NCBI GenBank assembly: GCA_046262935.1
Contig: JBHELT010000019.1
Span: 1-60,561, forward strand
Reading direction: 5' to 3'
Length of the DNA: 60,561 bases
From: JBHELT01 sp046262935
GTDB taxonomy: Bacteria > Actinomycetota > CADDZG01 > JAHWKV01
Shown here: positions 36,534 through 45,341 of the stretch, in pieces
Layout: the number at the start of each line of letters is the position of its first letter
How positions within the stretch are numbered: the stretch's first letter is position 1
The notes under the pieces: generated by a model
Told to the model about the DNA's origin: nothing
What the model saw: only the letters and a program-made list of their open reading frames with translations
The model's database searches: none
Made by a program: the position numbers and the translations under genes

Positions 36534-37333
36534 CAGCGAACCTTGGTCATGATCGTGTCCGATGTGGCGCTAACGTTTCCCGATGAAGCGTGATCATGGT
36601 TGGCCAGAGAAGTCGTCTGCGGATCGGCCGTAACTACCCAGGTCAACTTGATCGATTCTCCAGGCTGGAGTGTCTTTCCGGACAGGGCGATGTCGATGAC
36701 GTGCACAGCTGGGTCCGAACTGCCGGCTATGGTGGAACTACCATCGATGCAAAAGTCCTCGGAGTTCGCGTGATAAGTGATGACGACCAGATGGCCCGAT
36801 CCACCGCAGGCCGAGTCAGTTGGCCATGTCGAACCTTCGGGAACATGCGAGCTGAACGTGAGTGCGGATAGGGTCGTTTGTCCCGTGTTGGCGATCGTGC
36901 CGTCGTAGCTAACCGTCTTGGCGTTGCCACTTGGGCGTGCTTTGCCGGTCAGTGCTACCGACATGCCGGTTTGCGGTGAAGCACTTGTAGACGGTGCCGG
37001 GCCAGGCGAAACCGGCGCTTGGGCAGTAGGTGAAGGCGAAGCACCGGCGGCGGGCTTTTTGGCCCGTGATGGCGAAGGGCTGGGCTGAACCGACACCGTA
37101 GTGGTGGGCGAAGGACTTGCCTCAGCCGCTATACCTGCGTCGACTCGACCCATCTTCTCGCTACTCGGTTCGGTCACGAAGAGACTTTCGGGAAGCGCCG
37201 CTTTGACGGTTTCGATCGCCGTCGAAGAGCGCCCTGCGAGCGCCAATGCGACCGAGCCGCAAACCAGCCCAAGAGCCAGCAAACATGCCGCTATCACCAT
37301 GGCGATCCGCCTACGCCTCGAACCCCAGGTCAT
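36533..37333 (-). CDS. Membrane-anchored surface protein, DUF11-like domain
   Basis: Function unknown. From the ATG at 37333 (overlapping the upstream stop as ATGA) the protein has 266 residues: a basic N-terminus, one membrane helix (about 8-33), a low-complexity Ser/Pro/Thr/Ala-rich stalk, and a C-terminal beta-rich domain resembling DUF11/CARDB repeats (TGKARPSGNAKTVSYDGTIA, LQPGESIKLTWVV). Two Cys in that domain could form a disulfide. An open frame reaches 37372 but I see no reason to use it. Its place between an H-box protein and the sensor kinase suggests an accessory sensor or cell-wall ligand protein. Confidence 0.75.
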   Translation of the reverse strand: MTWGSRRRRIAMVIAACLLALGLVCGSVALALAGRSSTAIETVKAALPESLFVTEPSSEKMGRVDAGIAAEASPSPTTTVSVQPSPSPSRAKKPAAGASPSPTAQAPVSPGPAPSTSASPQTGMSVALTGKARPSGNAKTVSYDGTIANTGQTTLSALTFSSHVPEGSTWPTDSACGGSGHLVVITYHANSEDFCIDGSSTIAGSSDPAVHVIDIALSGKTLQPGESIKLTWVVTADPQTTSLANHDHASSGNVSATSDTIMTKVR

Positions 37334-37695
37334 AAGACCGCAGGCGAAAGTAGTTCGAGCAGTTTGCGGCATTCGGCCTCGAGGCCAGCAGCTCTCGTGG
37401 CCACGCTCGGATCATCGACGAACAACGACGCCGCCTGTTCGAGTTTCTCGGTATCGAAAGCGACCGAGTGTTGTTTCATCTTGTCGGCGAACCCCTTTAT
37501 CTCCCGAGAAACCTGCTCGCCATACATGGACGCGGTTTCACCATCGACCGAATCACCAAATTCGGCCAAAGTGGACGCGATCATCGATATGGTCGCGATC
37601 GGATGCCTAAGGTCGTGACGTACTTTAGATTCCATCTCCCCGGTTTCAATTCGACACCCGACCCGCATTCCTTGAACGCCGTGCGCAGCCAACAT
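37330..37695 (-). CDS. H-box (HisKA/DHp-like) protein without an ATPase domain
   Basis: A 121-residue helical protein whose VRHDLRHPIATISMIASTLA resembles the dimerisation/phospho-acceptor helix of histidine kinases, with His27 in the phosphorylated position and Asp in place of the usual Glu. The second helix of the hairpin follows (about 45-65). There is no kinase ATPase domain. It could act as a phosphotransfer protein, or as a dimerisation partner of the neighbouring kinase. The start may be ATG 37695, 37668 or 37635. Divergent from the HD-GYP gene with 48 bases between starts. Confidence 0.72.
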   Translation of the reverse strand: MLAAHGVQGMRVGCRIETGEMESKVRHDLRHPIATISMIASTLAEFGDSVDGETASMYGEQVSREIKGFADKMKQHSVAFDTEKLEQAASLFVDDPSVATRAAGLEAECRKLLELLSPAVL

Positions 37696-37743
37696 CTACC
37701 GGACTCTCAAGGAAACCCACCTAAACATCCGAAGAAACTACAG

Positions 37744-38835
37744 ATGATTCCCACCGTCCGTGTCCTCGTCGTAGATGACACGCCCCACTTGAGGTCGGTC
37801 GTGAAGACCATCCTTGGGGCGTCAGAGGGGTTCGAAGTGGTTGGCGAGGCCGCAAATGGGCTCGAAGCCATCGAACTGGCGACCGAACTCAAGCCAGACA
37901 TCGTTCTTATGGACGTCGAGATGCCCGGCATGGATGGGCGTGCGGCGACCAGGATAATCGCGGACAGGAGCCCGGAAACCAGGGTCATCGCATGGACCAA
38001 TCATGAAGAACCTCCCTTCATCACCGAGATGATCGCCGCGGGGGCGTTCGGATACCTGTTGAAGGGGATATCGCCTGGGGAGTTCATCGAGTCCCTTCGA
38101 TGGGCATCGAAGGGACAGTCGGTCCTTTCACGCGATCTCACATCGGCGGTCATGACCGAACTCGGCCGGCTCTACCGACATGCTGAGCAGCGAGCGGAGG
38201 AATTGCATTCCAGTTACTTGTCTACCGTTCAATCTTTGGCGGCGGCCCTTGAAACAAAGGATGACCAAACCGGCAACCATGCCAAACGAGTTCGAGACTA
38301 CGCGCAGATCATCACCAGGAATTTCGACCCGACACTGCTCGACCGCGAATCGCTGGTGTTCGGGTTTCTTCTGCATGACGTTGGCAAGATCGGGATCCCA
38401 GAGAACATCCTGATGAAACCAGGTCCCCTCGATGATGGCGAGTGGATGGTGATGCGTCAGCATCCGAACATGGGTGCACGGATCTTGGAATCGGCAACGT
38501 TCCTACAACCGCACGCGATCGAAATCGTCATCGCCCACCATGAAAGATGGGACGGTCAGGGCTATCCGAACAAGATCGCCAGAGAACACATACCCGTTGG
38601 CGCCCGGTTGTTCTCGGTCGCTGACACATTCGACGCTATGACCAGCGACCGGCCTTATCGCAAGGGGATGTCGTTCGATATCGCCTTCCAAGAGATCGAA
38701 CGTTGCGCCGGAACCCAATTCGACCCCGAAGTCGTGAAGGCATTCAAGATGAGCAAAGACGAGATCGTGGCTCGCATGGCCATCGAGCAGAGCCTAAGCA
38801 CCGTTCCACTGCCACACAACAGCGTTAAGACCTAG
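37744..38835 (+). CDS. Response regulator with HD-GYP cyclic di-GMP phosphodiesterase domain
   Basis: The 363-residue protein has an N-terminal receiver (TVRVLVVDDTP, phospho-acceptor Asp57 in PDIVLMDVEMPGMDG) and a C-terminal HD-GYP domain: H179, the HD pair in FLLHDVGKIGIP (211-212), the HHERWDGQGYP signature and DTFDAMTSDRPYRKG. All metal-binding and GYP residues are present, so it should hydrolyse cyclic di-GMP. An open frame extends upstream to 37468 but overlaps the divergent gene; ATG 37744 gives a clean receiver. The TAG stop shares a CTAG with secDF. Confidence 0.95.
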   Translation: MIPTVRVLVVDDTPHLRSVVKTILGASEGFEVVGEAANGLEAIELATELKPDIVLMDVEMPGMDGRAATRIIADRSPETRVIAWTNHEEPPFITEMIAAGAFGYLLKGISPGEFIESLRWASKGQSVLSRDLTSAVMTELGRLYRHAEQRAEELHSSYLSTVQSLAAALETKDDQTGNHAKRVRDYAQIITRNFDPTLLDRESLVFGFLLHDVGKIGIPENILMKPGPLDDGEWMVMRQHPNMGARILESATFLQPHAIEIVIAHHERWDGQGYPNKIAREHIPVGARLFSVADTFDAMTSDRPYRKGMSFDIAFQEIERCAGTQFDPEVVKAFKMSKDEIVARMAIEQSLSTVPLPHNSVKT

Positions 38836-41360
38836 CGCTGACCGCCCTTTTTGCGTTTACTCCTCGACTGTTTCTTGCGCTGAGCCGTCCTCACCGTAGG
38901 GCCGACTGAGGTCGGGACTTTCCGCGCGCCGGTGTTAACGCTCGGCGCGCTGGTCGCCACCGAACCCGAAGAGGTCGCTGTAGCGGCTGCCATGGCGCTT
39001 TCCTTCAAGATCTTCTGACGGATCGAAACATATCGAGGTTCGCGCTCCTTCCAGATCGAAAGTAGCGGGGTTGCAACGAATATCGACGAATATGTTCCTG
39101 CCGCTATACCCACGAACAGGGCAAGCGCCAAGTCCTTCAACGTGTCCGCCCCCAACAAGACGCTCCCCACGAACAATAAGCTGCCGACAGGCAGAAGCAC
39201 GGTCAGTGATGTGTTGATCGACCTCATCAGAACCTGGTTGGTGGATTCATTGGCGATCTGGCCGAAACTCTTTCGAGCGTTGCCGGGAGTCGCTTGGTTC
39301 TCCCTGATCTTGTCGAACACCACGACTGTGTCATACAAGGAGTAACCGAGGATGGTCAGTGTAGCGATAACTGTTGCTGGGGTAACTTCGAAGCCAACCA
39401 ACGCGTAAACGCCCATCGTGATCGCCACGTCGTGGATCAACGCGACGATTCCAGCCGCTGCCATCTTCGGTTCGAGGCGCCAGGACATATACAAGATGAC
39501 CGCGATGATGAAGATGACGAGTCCCCTCAGCGCTTTGGTTGTGATCTCGCCGCCCCACTTCTTACCGACCGCATCGGTGTTCACCTCAGAGGCATCTGTG
39601 CCGGCCACCTTGCCTAGCGCGTCAGAGACCTCGTTGCGTTGGGATGGTTTGATGGCTTCGGTCTGAACTTGGACCTGAGATCTGCCGCTCACCCTGTCGG
39701 TCAAGATCTGCACCTCAGGGTTGGTCAGACCAACGGTTCTTAATGCTTCTTTGACCGCGGTGGGAGAAACTCCATTGGTCCTGGCAACACGAAATACGGT
39801 GCCACCTTTGAAGTCGATGCCGTATGTGAGACCACGGATCTGCGGGAACATGGCTACAACTGATACGGCAACTGCCAAGGTCGAGATCGCGAGCCAGATC
39901 TTGCGCCTGCCGATGAAGTCGATCTTGAACTCGCTGCGGTAGATCTTGCGAGCGATGCCCCCTTCTTTCGACGGATCGCCTTCCAGTGCCCTCTTCATCC
40001 CAAACGCCCTGTTGTTGGCGAAGAAGTTGTTGCGAGCTAGAAGTGCGGCGAGGGGCCAAGTGAGGCCGAATGTGATCGCAAGATCCAGGGTTGTGGCCAT
40101 GCCAAGCGCTAGGGCGAAGCCGCGCACTGAACCAACCGCAAGGATGTAAAGGATCACCGCGGCGAGGATGGTAACCAGGTTAGCCGTTCGCATCGTGCGC
40201 CAGGCGTGCTTGAACCCTTTGTCGATCGATGCCTTGAGCGACTGCCCAAGGTGGATCTCTTCTTTCACGCGTTCGAAGAAAACGATGTACGAGTCGGTCG
40301 CGATACCAACTGAAACGATCAGACCGGCGATCCCGGCCAATGAAAGGTTCCAGCCGATGGCCGCTCCGAACACCACGACGAGGCCGTAGATCGTCGAAGA
40401 GAACACCGCGAGCCCTATCCACGTCTGCAATCCCAACGTGCGGTAGTAGAGCAGAACGTATAGAAGGACCAGAGCAAGGCCAAGAGCGCCAGCAAGCAGG
40501 CCTGCTCTCAGCGAGTCCTTGCCTAGGGTCGGACTCACTATGCGAACCTCAGACTGCTCCAGTTTCACGGGCAAGGCACCAGTGGTGAGAACCAATGCCA
40601 GATCCTTTGCTTCCTTCTCGCTGAATCCACCGGTGATCACCGTGTCGCCGTTGGCGAGCCCCTCGTTGCACTTGACTTCGGTTGCCACCTGAGGATGCGA
40701 TTCGACCTCTTGATCCAGAACGATCGCGATCTGACGCTGATCGCCCTGCACGCATGCGAGCTTGCCAGTGAAAGTCTGCCACGCTTTGGTCGCTTTCGAA
40801 GAGAACGCGATCTTTACTGTCCAGGCCCCGCTACTGCTTGTACCCGTGTCGATGACGGCTTCTGCTTTTCTCACGGCGTCGCCTGTTAGTTCAGCGGGCC
40901 CAAGAGCCAGTTTCGTCTTGCCGCCTTTGCCCAGATAAACGACCTGCTTGTTGGGCGCGTCAGAAGGGGTGACCGTAGCCGACGCGAACGAAGGGTCGGC
41001 GGGAGTGATCTGCTTCAGGACTTGTCTGAATTGAAGTTGTGCGGTTCTGCCTATGAGGTCGAGGATGTGTCGCTGGTCGCCGTTGGTTGGGATCTGGATG
41101 AAGACATTGCTGGCGCCTTCCCGCGAGATATCGGGCTCGGCAACGCCAGCCGCGTCGATGCGATGGCGGAGTACCTCGACGGTCTTGTCGAGGACTTCTG
41201 CTTTCGTGTTTGATGGCGCGGTCAAGGTCACGGAAAGCCCGCCGCGAAGATCGAGGCCGAGTCTGGGCTTCAATTTGAACGCGAATGTAGACGCAACCAG
41301 GCCCGCGACGACGAGAAGTACCATGATTACCGAGGTCATGTGCCTCTTGGTGTTTTTCAC
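38832..41360 (-). CDS. secDF: Fused SecD-SecF protein-export membrane protein
   Basis: Proton-driven accessory of the Sec translocon that pulls proteins across the membrane. The 842-residue frame joins SecD (N-terminal helix, GLDLRGGLSVTL, P1 domain, six-helix block with AGLIVSVGIATDSYIVFFER) to SecF (KIWLAISTLAVAVSVVAM, GIDFKGGTVFRV, then TILGYSLYDTVVVFDKIREN) without a stop. The junction is around residues 450-490. The tail is Lys/Arg-rich. Fusion is known in Bacillus and some others, but most actinobacteria have separate genes. GTG start; 30 bases downstream of yajC. Confidence 0.96.
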   Translation of the reverse strand: MKNTKRHMTSVIMVLLVVAGLVASTFAFKLKPRLGLDLRGGLSVTLTAPSNTKAEVLDKTVEVLRHRIDAAGVAEPDISREGASNVFIQIPTNGDQRHILDLIGRTAQLQFRQVLKQITPADPSFASATVTPSDAPNKQVVYLGKGGKTKLALGPAELTGDAVRKAEAVIDTGTSSSGAWTVKIAFSSKATKAWQTFTGKLACVQGDQRQIAIVLDQEVESHPQVATEVKCNEGLANGDTVITGGFSEKEAKDLALVLTTGALPVKLEQSEVRIVSPTLGKDSLRAGLLAGALGLALVLLYVLLYYRTLGLQTWIGLAVFSSTIYGLVVVFGAAIGWNLSLAGIAGLIVSVGIATDSYIVFFERVKEEIHLGQSLKASIDKGFKHAWRTMRTANLVTILAAVILYILAVGSVRGFALALGMATTLDLAITFGLTWPLAALLARNNFFANNRAFGMKRALEGDPSKEGGIARKIYRSEFKIDFIGRRKIWLAISTLAVAVSVVAMFPQIRGLTYGIDFKGGTVFRVARTNGVSPTAVKEALRTVGLTNPEVQILTDRVSGRSQVQVQTEAIKPSQRNEVSDALGKVAGTDASEVNTDAVGKKWGGEITTKALRGLVIFIIAVILYMSWRLEPKMAAAGIVALIHDVAITMGVYALVGFEVTPATVIATLTILGYSLYDTVVVFDKIRENQATPGNARKSFGQIANESTNQVLMRSINTSLTVLLPVGSLLFVGSVLLGADTLKDLALALFVGIAAGTYSSIFVATPLLSIWKEREPRYVSIRQKILKESAMAAATATSSGSVATSAPSVNTGARKVPTSVGPTVRTAQRKKQSRSKRKKGGQR

Positions 41361-41390
41361 GGCGGCAAGGTTAACCGAAGAGGGTGCCGG

Positions 41391-41723
41391 CTACACGGAT
41401 GGGCCGGAGTCGGCCCCATCGTCGCCCGCGTAGTCAAGCCCGTCGCTTCCGGCCGACTCGGTTTCTTCTTGGACTTTCCTCGAGATCGCCTGACGAGAGA
41501 AACGGATGGTCGTGTTGTCGGCCACTTTGACCCAGATCGAGATCTCATCCATCCGATCCACAGTGCCGAACACTCCGCCAACCGTGATGACATCGTCACC
41601 AGGCTCGATGCTGGAAACCAATGCCTGATGCTGTTTCAACCGCCTTTGTTGAGGCCTGATGGCGATGAGATAAAAAACCCCAACCATGAGCGCGAGAACA
41701 AAGATCCCACTGTAATTACCCAC
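41391..41723 (-). CDS. yajC: Preprotein translocase subunit YajC
   Basis: Small single-span protein associated with SecDF. The 110 residues have one membrane helix (about 6-21), the family motif YLIAIRPQQRRLKQHQALV, a GDDVITVGGVFGTVDRM beta-strand region and a long acidic tail. GTG start with GGAGGG five bases upstream. About 100 bases separate it from ruvB, with no clear terminator. Confidence 0.94.
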   Translation of the reverse strand: MGNYSGIFVLALMVGVFYLIAIRPQQRRLKQHQALVSSIEPGDDVITVGGVFGTVDRMDEISIWVKVADNTTIRFSRQAISRKVQEETESAGSDGLDYAGDDGADSGPSV

Positions 41724-41827
41724 TCAATCCCTCCGGATCATCGAGAAGCCGGCGGCCGGGGGCCGCACGAGCAGGGTCAGGATAAGCGAAAATCCGTTCG
41801 CGTCTGGTGCGGACGGGGTAGTTGGCC

Positions 41828-42841
41828 TCAGAGCAAGCGGTTTGGGTCCGCAGGGGCCCCCAGGTGCTCGTAGGCCGATGGCGTTGCCACTCTTCCCCGC
41901 GGGGTGCGCTGGATGAACCCTTTACGAAGAAGGAATGGTTCATAGACGTCTTCCAGGGTGTCTGGCTCCTCACCAACCGCTATGGCTAATGTACTTAACC
42001 CCACCGGCCTTCCTGCGAATCGCTCGACAAGGGTGGTCAGTATCGCTTTGTCCACCTTATCGAGGCCCTGGTCATCGACTTCGAACAGAGTAAGGGCATC
42101 TCTGGCAACGCCGAGCGTCAGCTTGCCGGCAGCTCGGACCTGGGCGAAATCACGGACCCTGCGCAGCAGCCGGTTGGCAACCCTTGGGGTTCCGCGCGAT
42201 CTCGACGCTATCTCGAAGGCTGCATCGTCTTCGAGTATCAAACCTAGTATCGACGCTGATCGTTTGACTATGGCTTTCAGTTCGTCGGTCTCGTAGAAGT
42301 CCAAACGTCCGATGAACCCGAAACGGTCGCGAAGCGGCGATCCAAGCAATCCCGTGCGTGTGGTTGCGCCGATCAAAGTGAAAGCGGGCAGGTCGAGCCT
42401 GATAGACCGAGCTCCCGGCCCCTTACCGATCATCAGGTCAAGCTTGCAGTCTTCCATCGCCGCATAAAGGATCTCTTCGACAGGTCGCGCCAGCCGGTGG
42501 ATCTCGTCGATGAACAACACTTCGTGAGATTCCAGATTAGTCAGGATGGCTGCAAGGTCCCCTGCCCGCTCCAATGTCGGCCCCGACGTGATCTTGATAT
42601 CGGCTTCGAGTTCGGACGCGACGATATGAGCAAGCGTTGTCTTGCCAAGACCGGGACTGCCCGCGAATAGAAGGTGGTCGGGTGCTTCACCTCGCTCGCG
42701 GGCTGCCGTGAGTATGATCGCGAGGTGCTCTTTGGTAGCGGTCTGCCCAACGAACTCGTCTAACCTGCGTGGCCGAAGAGTTGATTCGATCTCGTCGTCG
42801 GTCACCAGCTGCGCGGTGACAACACGCTCGTCGTCGCTCAT
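41828..42841 (-). CDS. ruvB: Holliday junction branch-migration ATPase RuvB
   Basis: AAA+ motor that drives branch migration with RuvA. The 337 residues start with STLRPRRLDEFVGQ, have Walker A GSPGLGKTTLAH, Walker B LFIDEIHR, sensor 1 IGATTRTGLL and the C-terminal winged helix with GFIQRTPRGR. Normal length. Overlaps ruvA by four bases; downstream of ruvC-ruvA in the standard order. Confidence 0.98.
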   Translation of the reverse strand: MSDDERVVTAQLVTDDEIESTLRPRRLDEFVGQTATKEHLAIILTAARERGEAPDHLLFAGSPGLGKTTLAHIVASELEADIKITSGPTLERAGDLAAILTNLESHEVLFIDEIHRLARPVEEILYAAMEDCKLDLMIGKGPGARSIRLDLPAFTLIGATTRTGLLGSPLRDRFGFIGRLDFYETDELKAIVKRSASILGLILEDDAAFEIASRSRGTPRVANRLLRRVRDFAQVRAAGKLTLGVARDALTLFEVDDQGLDKVDKAILTTLVERFAGRPVGLSTLAIAVGEEPDTLEDVYEPFLLRKGFIQRTPRGRVATPSAYEHLGAPADPNRLL

Positions 42842-43407
42842 ACCCTTGCCAATTCTTTGAGCGCGACCTTCACCATGTCCTCAACCTCCAACGAGTCTTC
42901 ATCGAGTCTTTCCAAGATCTCGCGCAATTCGGTTGAGGTATAACCGAGACCGGCCAACGCTTCTCGCACCTGTGCGATCTTGGAACCGATAGGCGCCAGA
43001 TCGGCAGATACTCCGAGTTTCTCTTTCAACTCCAAGATCATGCGCTGGGCGCCGCGCTTTCCGATGCCAGCGATCGCAGTGAAGGCGTCAACGTCACCGG
43101 ACATCACTGCCTTTTTCATCGACGAAACGTCCATCGACGACAATACCGAGAGTGCAAGCTTGGGGCCGACCCCGGTGACACCTGTGAGGGAGCGGAAAGC
43201 CTCACGTTGTTCGGCCGATGCGAAACCGTAGAGCGTCATCGAGTCTTCTCTGACGACGAGCTGGGTGATGATCGTCACTTCGGCCCCCATCTTCATGCTG
43301 GACAGCATCGATGTTGGAACGCTGAGCAGATATCCAACGCCGGCAACGTCGACAACGACACTGGTCGGACCCATGTCGCCGACGGTACCGCGTACCCAAG
43401 CGATCAC
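42838..43407 (-). CDS. ruvA: Holliday junction-binding protein RuvA
   Basis: Tetrameric junction-binding protein. The 189 residues have the OB-fold domain I, the double helix-hairpin-helix domain II with FRSLTGVTGVGPKLALSVLS and FTAIAGIGKRGAQRMILELK, an acidic linker and the small domain III that contacts RuvB (VREALAGLGYTSTELREIL). GTG start overlapping the ruvC stop by four bases. Confidence 0.97.
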   Translation of the reverse strand: MIAWVRGTVGDMGPTSVVVDVAGVGYLLSVPTSMLSSMKMGAEVTIITQLVVREDSMTLYGFASAEQREAFRSLTGVTGVGPKLALSVLSSMDVSSMKKAVMSGDVDAFTAIAGIGKRGAQRMILELKEKLGVSADLAPIGSKIAQVREALAGLGYTSTELREILERLDEDSLEVEDMVKVALKELARV

Positions 43408-43919
43408 GCAGTCACCTCGTACCTAAGCGCGCGAGAAACGCTGTTGTGATGGGCTATGGCGAGGGCTATGGCATCGGACGCATCGGCGGTTGCGATATCG
43501 CCTGCCCCAACAGCAAGACGCTCGACCATGAAGCGAACCTGCTGCTTGGTCGCGTTGCCGTTGCCAACCACGGCTTGCTTAACCTGAACAGGACTGTATT
43601 CGAAAACGCTCGCACCACAGCGAGCCGCACAAAGCATGGCGACCCCAGCCGCTTGTATCGAGGCAACACCTGTTTTCTTGTTCAGGTTCATGAAGACGCG
43701 CTCGATCGCCACCTCGCCGGGCTCGTGCAGCTGCAGCAGCCCCTCGAGGCCGTCGTAGAGATGTGCGAGACGCAGAGGAAGTTCGACATCGGGGCCCGAC
43801 GTGAGGGCACCCTGGGTTACTACGACGAACCCTTTCGAGGTCCCCTCAACCAGCCCATATCCGCAGCGGGTGATGCCTGGGTCTATCCCAAGCACGCGCC
43901 TTGGGGCCCGAATCTTCAA
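43404..43919 (-). CDS. ruvC: Holliday junction resolvase RuvC
   Basis: Endonuclease that cuts Holliday junctions. From the TTG at 43919 the product has 171 residues and starts just before the catalytic VLGIDPGITRCGYGLVEG. The other acidic catalytic residues follow in EVAIERVFMNLN and in the C-terminal DATDAIAL-like stretch (ADASDAIALAIAHH). TTG is chosen because AGGAGAGG stands six to seven bases upstream; an in-frame ATG at 43994 would add a 25-residue basic extension with no family support. Overlaps ruvA by four bases. Confidence 0.94.
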   Translation of the reverse strand: MKIRAPRRVLGIDPGITRCGYGLVEGTSKGFVVVTQGALTSGPDVELPLRLAHLYDGLEGLLQLHEPGEVAIERVFMNLNKKTGVASIQAAGVAMLCAARCGASVFEYSPVQVKQAVVGNGNATKQQVRFMVERLAVGAGDIATADASDAIALAIAHHNSVSRALRYEVTA

Positions 43920-44010
43920 AACGAAACCTCTCCTGAATCGAACATGTGTTTGTAGATGATAGCGAGACGCGGGTCCTCGTTCAGGGATTTGCACTCGGGG
44001 CGAGTTGGCC

Positions 44011-44760
44011 TCAGCCCGCGAGCTCCGCCATCAATGCGTCGGGGATGTCGAAGTTGGAATAGACCTCCTGAACATCGTCCGAGTCTTCGAGGTCGTCCAT
44101 CAATCTGAGCACCTTGGGGGCTGTGGTTGGATCGACAGGCACCGACGAGCTGGGCTCCATGGTGGTCTGTGCAGCTTCGATCGCAACACCCGCAGCTTCG
44201 ATGGCCTGTCTAAGAGCATGCAGGTCCTGAGGCTGACAAACCACTTCCCACGAGTCGCCGTCTTCCTTCAAGTCTTCGGCCCCGGCTTCCATCGCGACCG
44301 CCAACAGTTCATCCTCACTCGCGTTCGCCATGGGAACCAAGATCACACCTTTCTTCGTGAACATCCACGCAACCGCACCAGGCTCGGCGAGCGTTCCACC
44401 GTTCTTACTGAAGATGCGACGCACTTCAGCCGCTGCACGGTTGCGGTTATCGGTCATGACTTCGAGCAGGACAGCTACTCCGCCCGGTGCGTAACCTTCG
44501 TACATGAGGGTCTCGTACTTGACACCCTCCAATTCCCCAGTGCCGCGTTTGATCGCGCGCTCGATGGTGTCGCCGGGCAGACTTTGATCGCGAGCGCGGG
44601 AGATTGCATCGGCGAGCGTAGCGTTTGAGTCGGCGTTTCCTCCTCCATCGCGCGCTGCAACTTCGATGGCCCTGATAAGTTTCGCGAACATCTTGCCGCG
44701 CCGCGCATCTTTGACAGCTTTCTGATGTTTCGTAGTCGCCCACTTGGAATGCCCCGACAT
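44011..44760 (-). CDS. yebC: YebC/PmpR-family regulator or translation factor
   Basis: Conserved 249-residue protein starting MSGHSKWATTKHQKAVKDAR, with the family stretch IERAIKRGTGELEGV and the GGTLAEPGAVAWMF motif. Family members have been described as transcriptional regulators and, more recently, as factors helping ribosomes through proline-rich sequences; which applies here is open. Position upstream of ruvC is highly conserved. The start overlaps the pdxT stop (TGATG). Confidence 0.95.
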   Translation of the reverse strand: MSGHSKWATTKHQKAVKDARRGKMFAKLIRAIEVAARDGGGNADSNATLADAISRARDQSLPGDTIERAIKRGTGELEGVKYETLMYEGYAPGGVAVLLEVMTDNRNRAAAEVRRIFSKNGGTLAEPGAVAWMFTKKGVILVPMANASEDELLAVAMEAGAEDLKEDGDSWEVVCQPQDLHALRQAIEAAGVAIEAAQTTMEPSSSVPVDPTTAPKVLRLMDDLEDSDDVQEVYSNFDIPDALMAELAG

Positions 44761-45341
44761 CAGGCATCGCCTTTCGAGAAGTTCGAGATGAACCAGCGGT
44801 GTATGCGCTCCTCGCCCACTAATTCGGGATGGAAAGTGGAAACAAGGATGTTCCCATCGCGCACAAGTATGGGCCGGTCGTCAAGCCTGGCTAACACTTC
44901 GGCATCGGCGGAGTGGTTCGTTATGACCGGAGCCCTGATGAAAACCGCCTTGACCGCGCCCCCGTCGAGGGTCGCAACATCGATGTCGGTTTCGAATGAT
45001 TCCAGCTGACTGCCATACGCGTTGCGTTCGATCCCCAATCGAAGGACCCCGAGAGGATCTTCGCCATCGGAAACCTCGTCGGCGAGCAAGATCGCACCAG
45101 CGCACGTCCCGAAGACTGCCATGCCGTCGTTCACGCGCTTCACTAGCGGATCGCGAAGGTCATAGCGGTCGATGAACTTGAGCATGGTCGTCGATTCACC
45201 GCCGGGGATGATCAGAGCATCGAAAGCATCGAGGTCTTGGACCGTTCTAACTTCACCGCACCGGCAGCCGATGCTTCTGAGAACCGCAAGATGCTCAGCG
45301 AAATCGCCCTGCAGCGCGAGGACTCCAACCGAGCTCACCAC
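44760..45341 (-). CDS. pdxT: PLP synthase glutaminase subunit
   Basis: Supplies ammonia from glutamine to PdxS for pyridoxal 5'-phosphate synthesis. The 193-residue triad amidotransferase shows GVLALQGDFAEHL, the PGGESTTM oxyanion motif, the nucleophile Cys in VFGTCAGAILLA and the His/Glu pair in STFHPELVGEERIHRWF. GTG start, seven bases inside the end of pdxS; a second GTG follows immediately. Confidence 0.97.
   Translation of the reverse strand: MVSSVGVLALQGDFAEHLAVLRSIGCRCGEVRTVQDLDAFDALIIPGGESTTMLKFIDRYDLRDPLVKRVNDGMAVFGTCAGAILLADEVSDGEDPLGVLRLGIERNAYGSQLESFETDIDVATLDGGAVKAVFIRAPVITNHSADAEVLARLDDRPILVRDGNILVSTFHPELVGEERIHRWFISNFSKGDA

Noticed and set aside
41724..41827. Small frame in the yajC-ruvB gap
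   Set aside because: The open frame is antisense-like shadow of ruvB and has no start signals; the gap seems non-coding.
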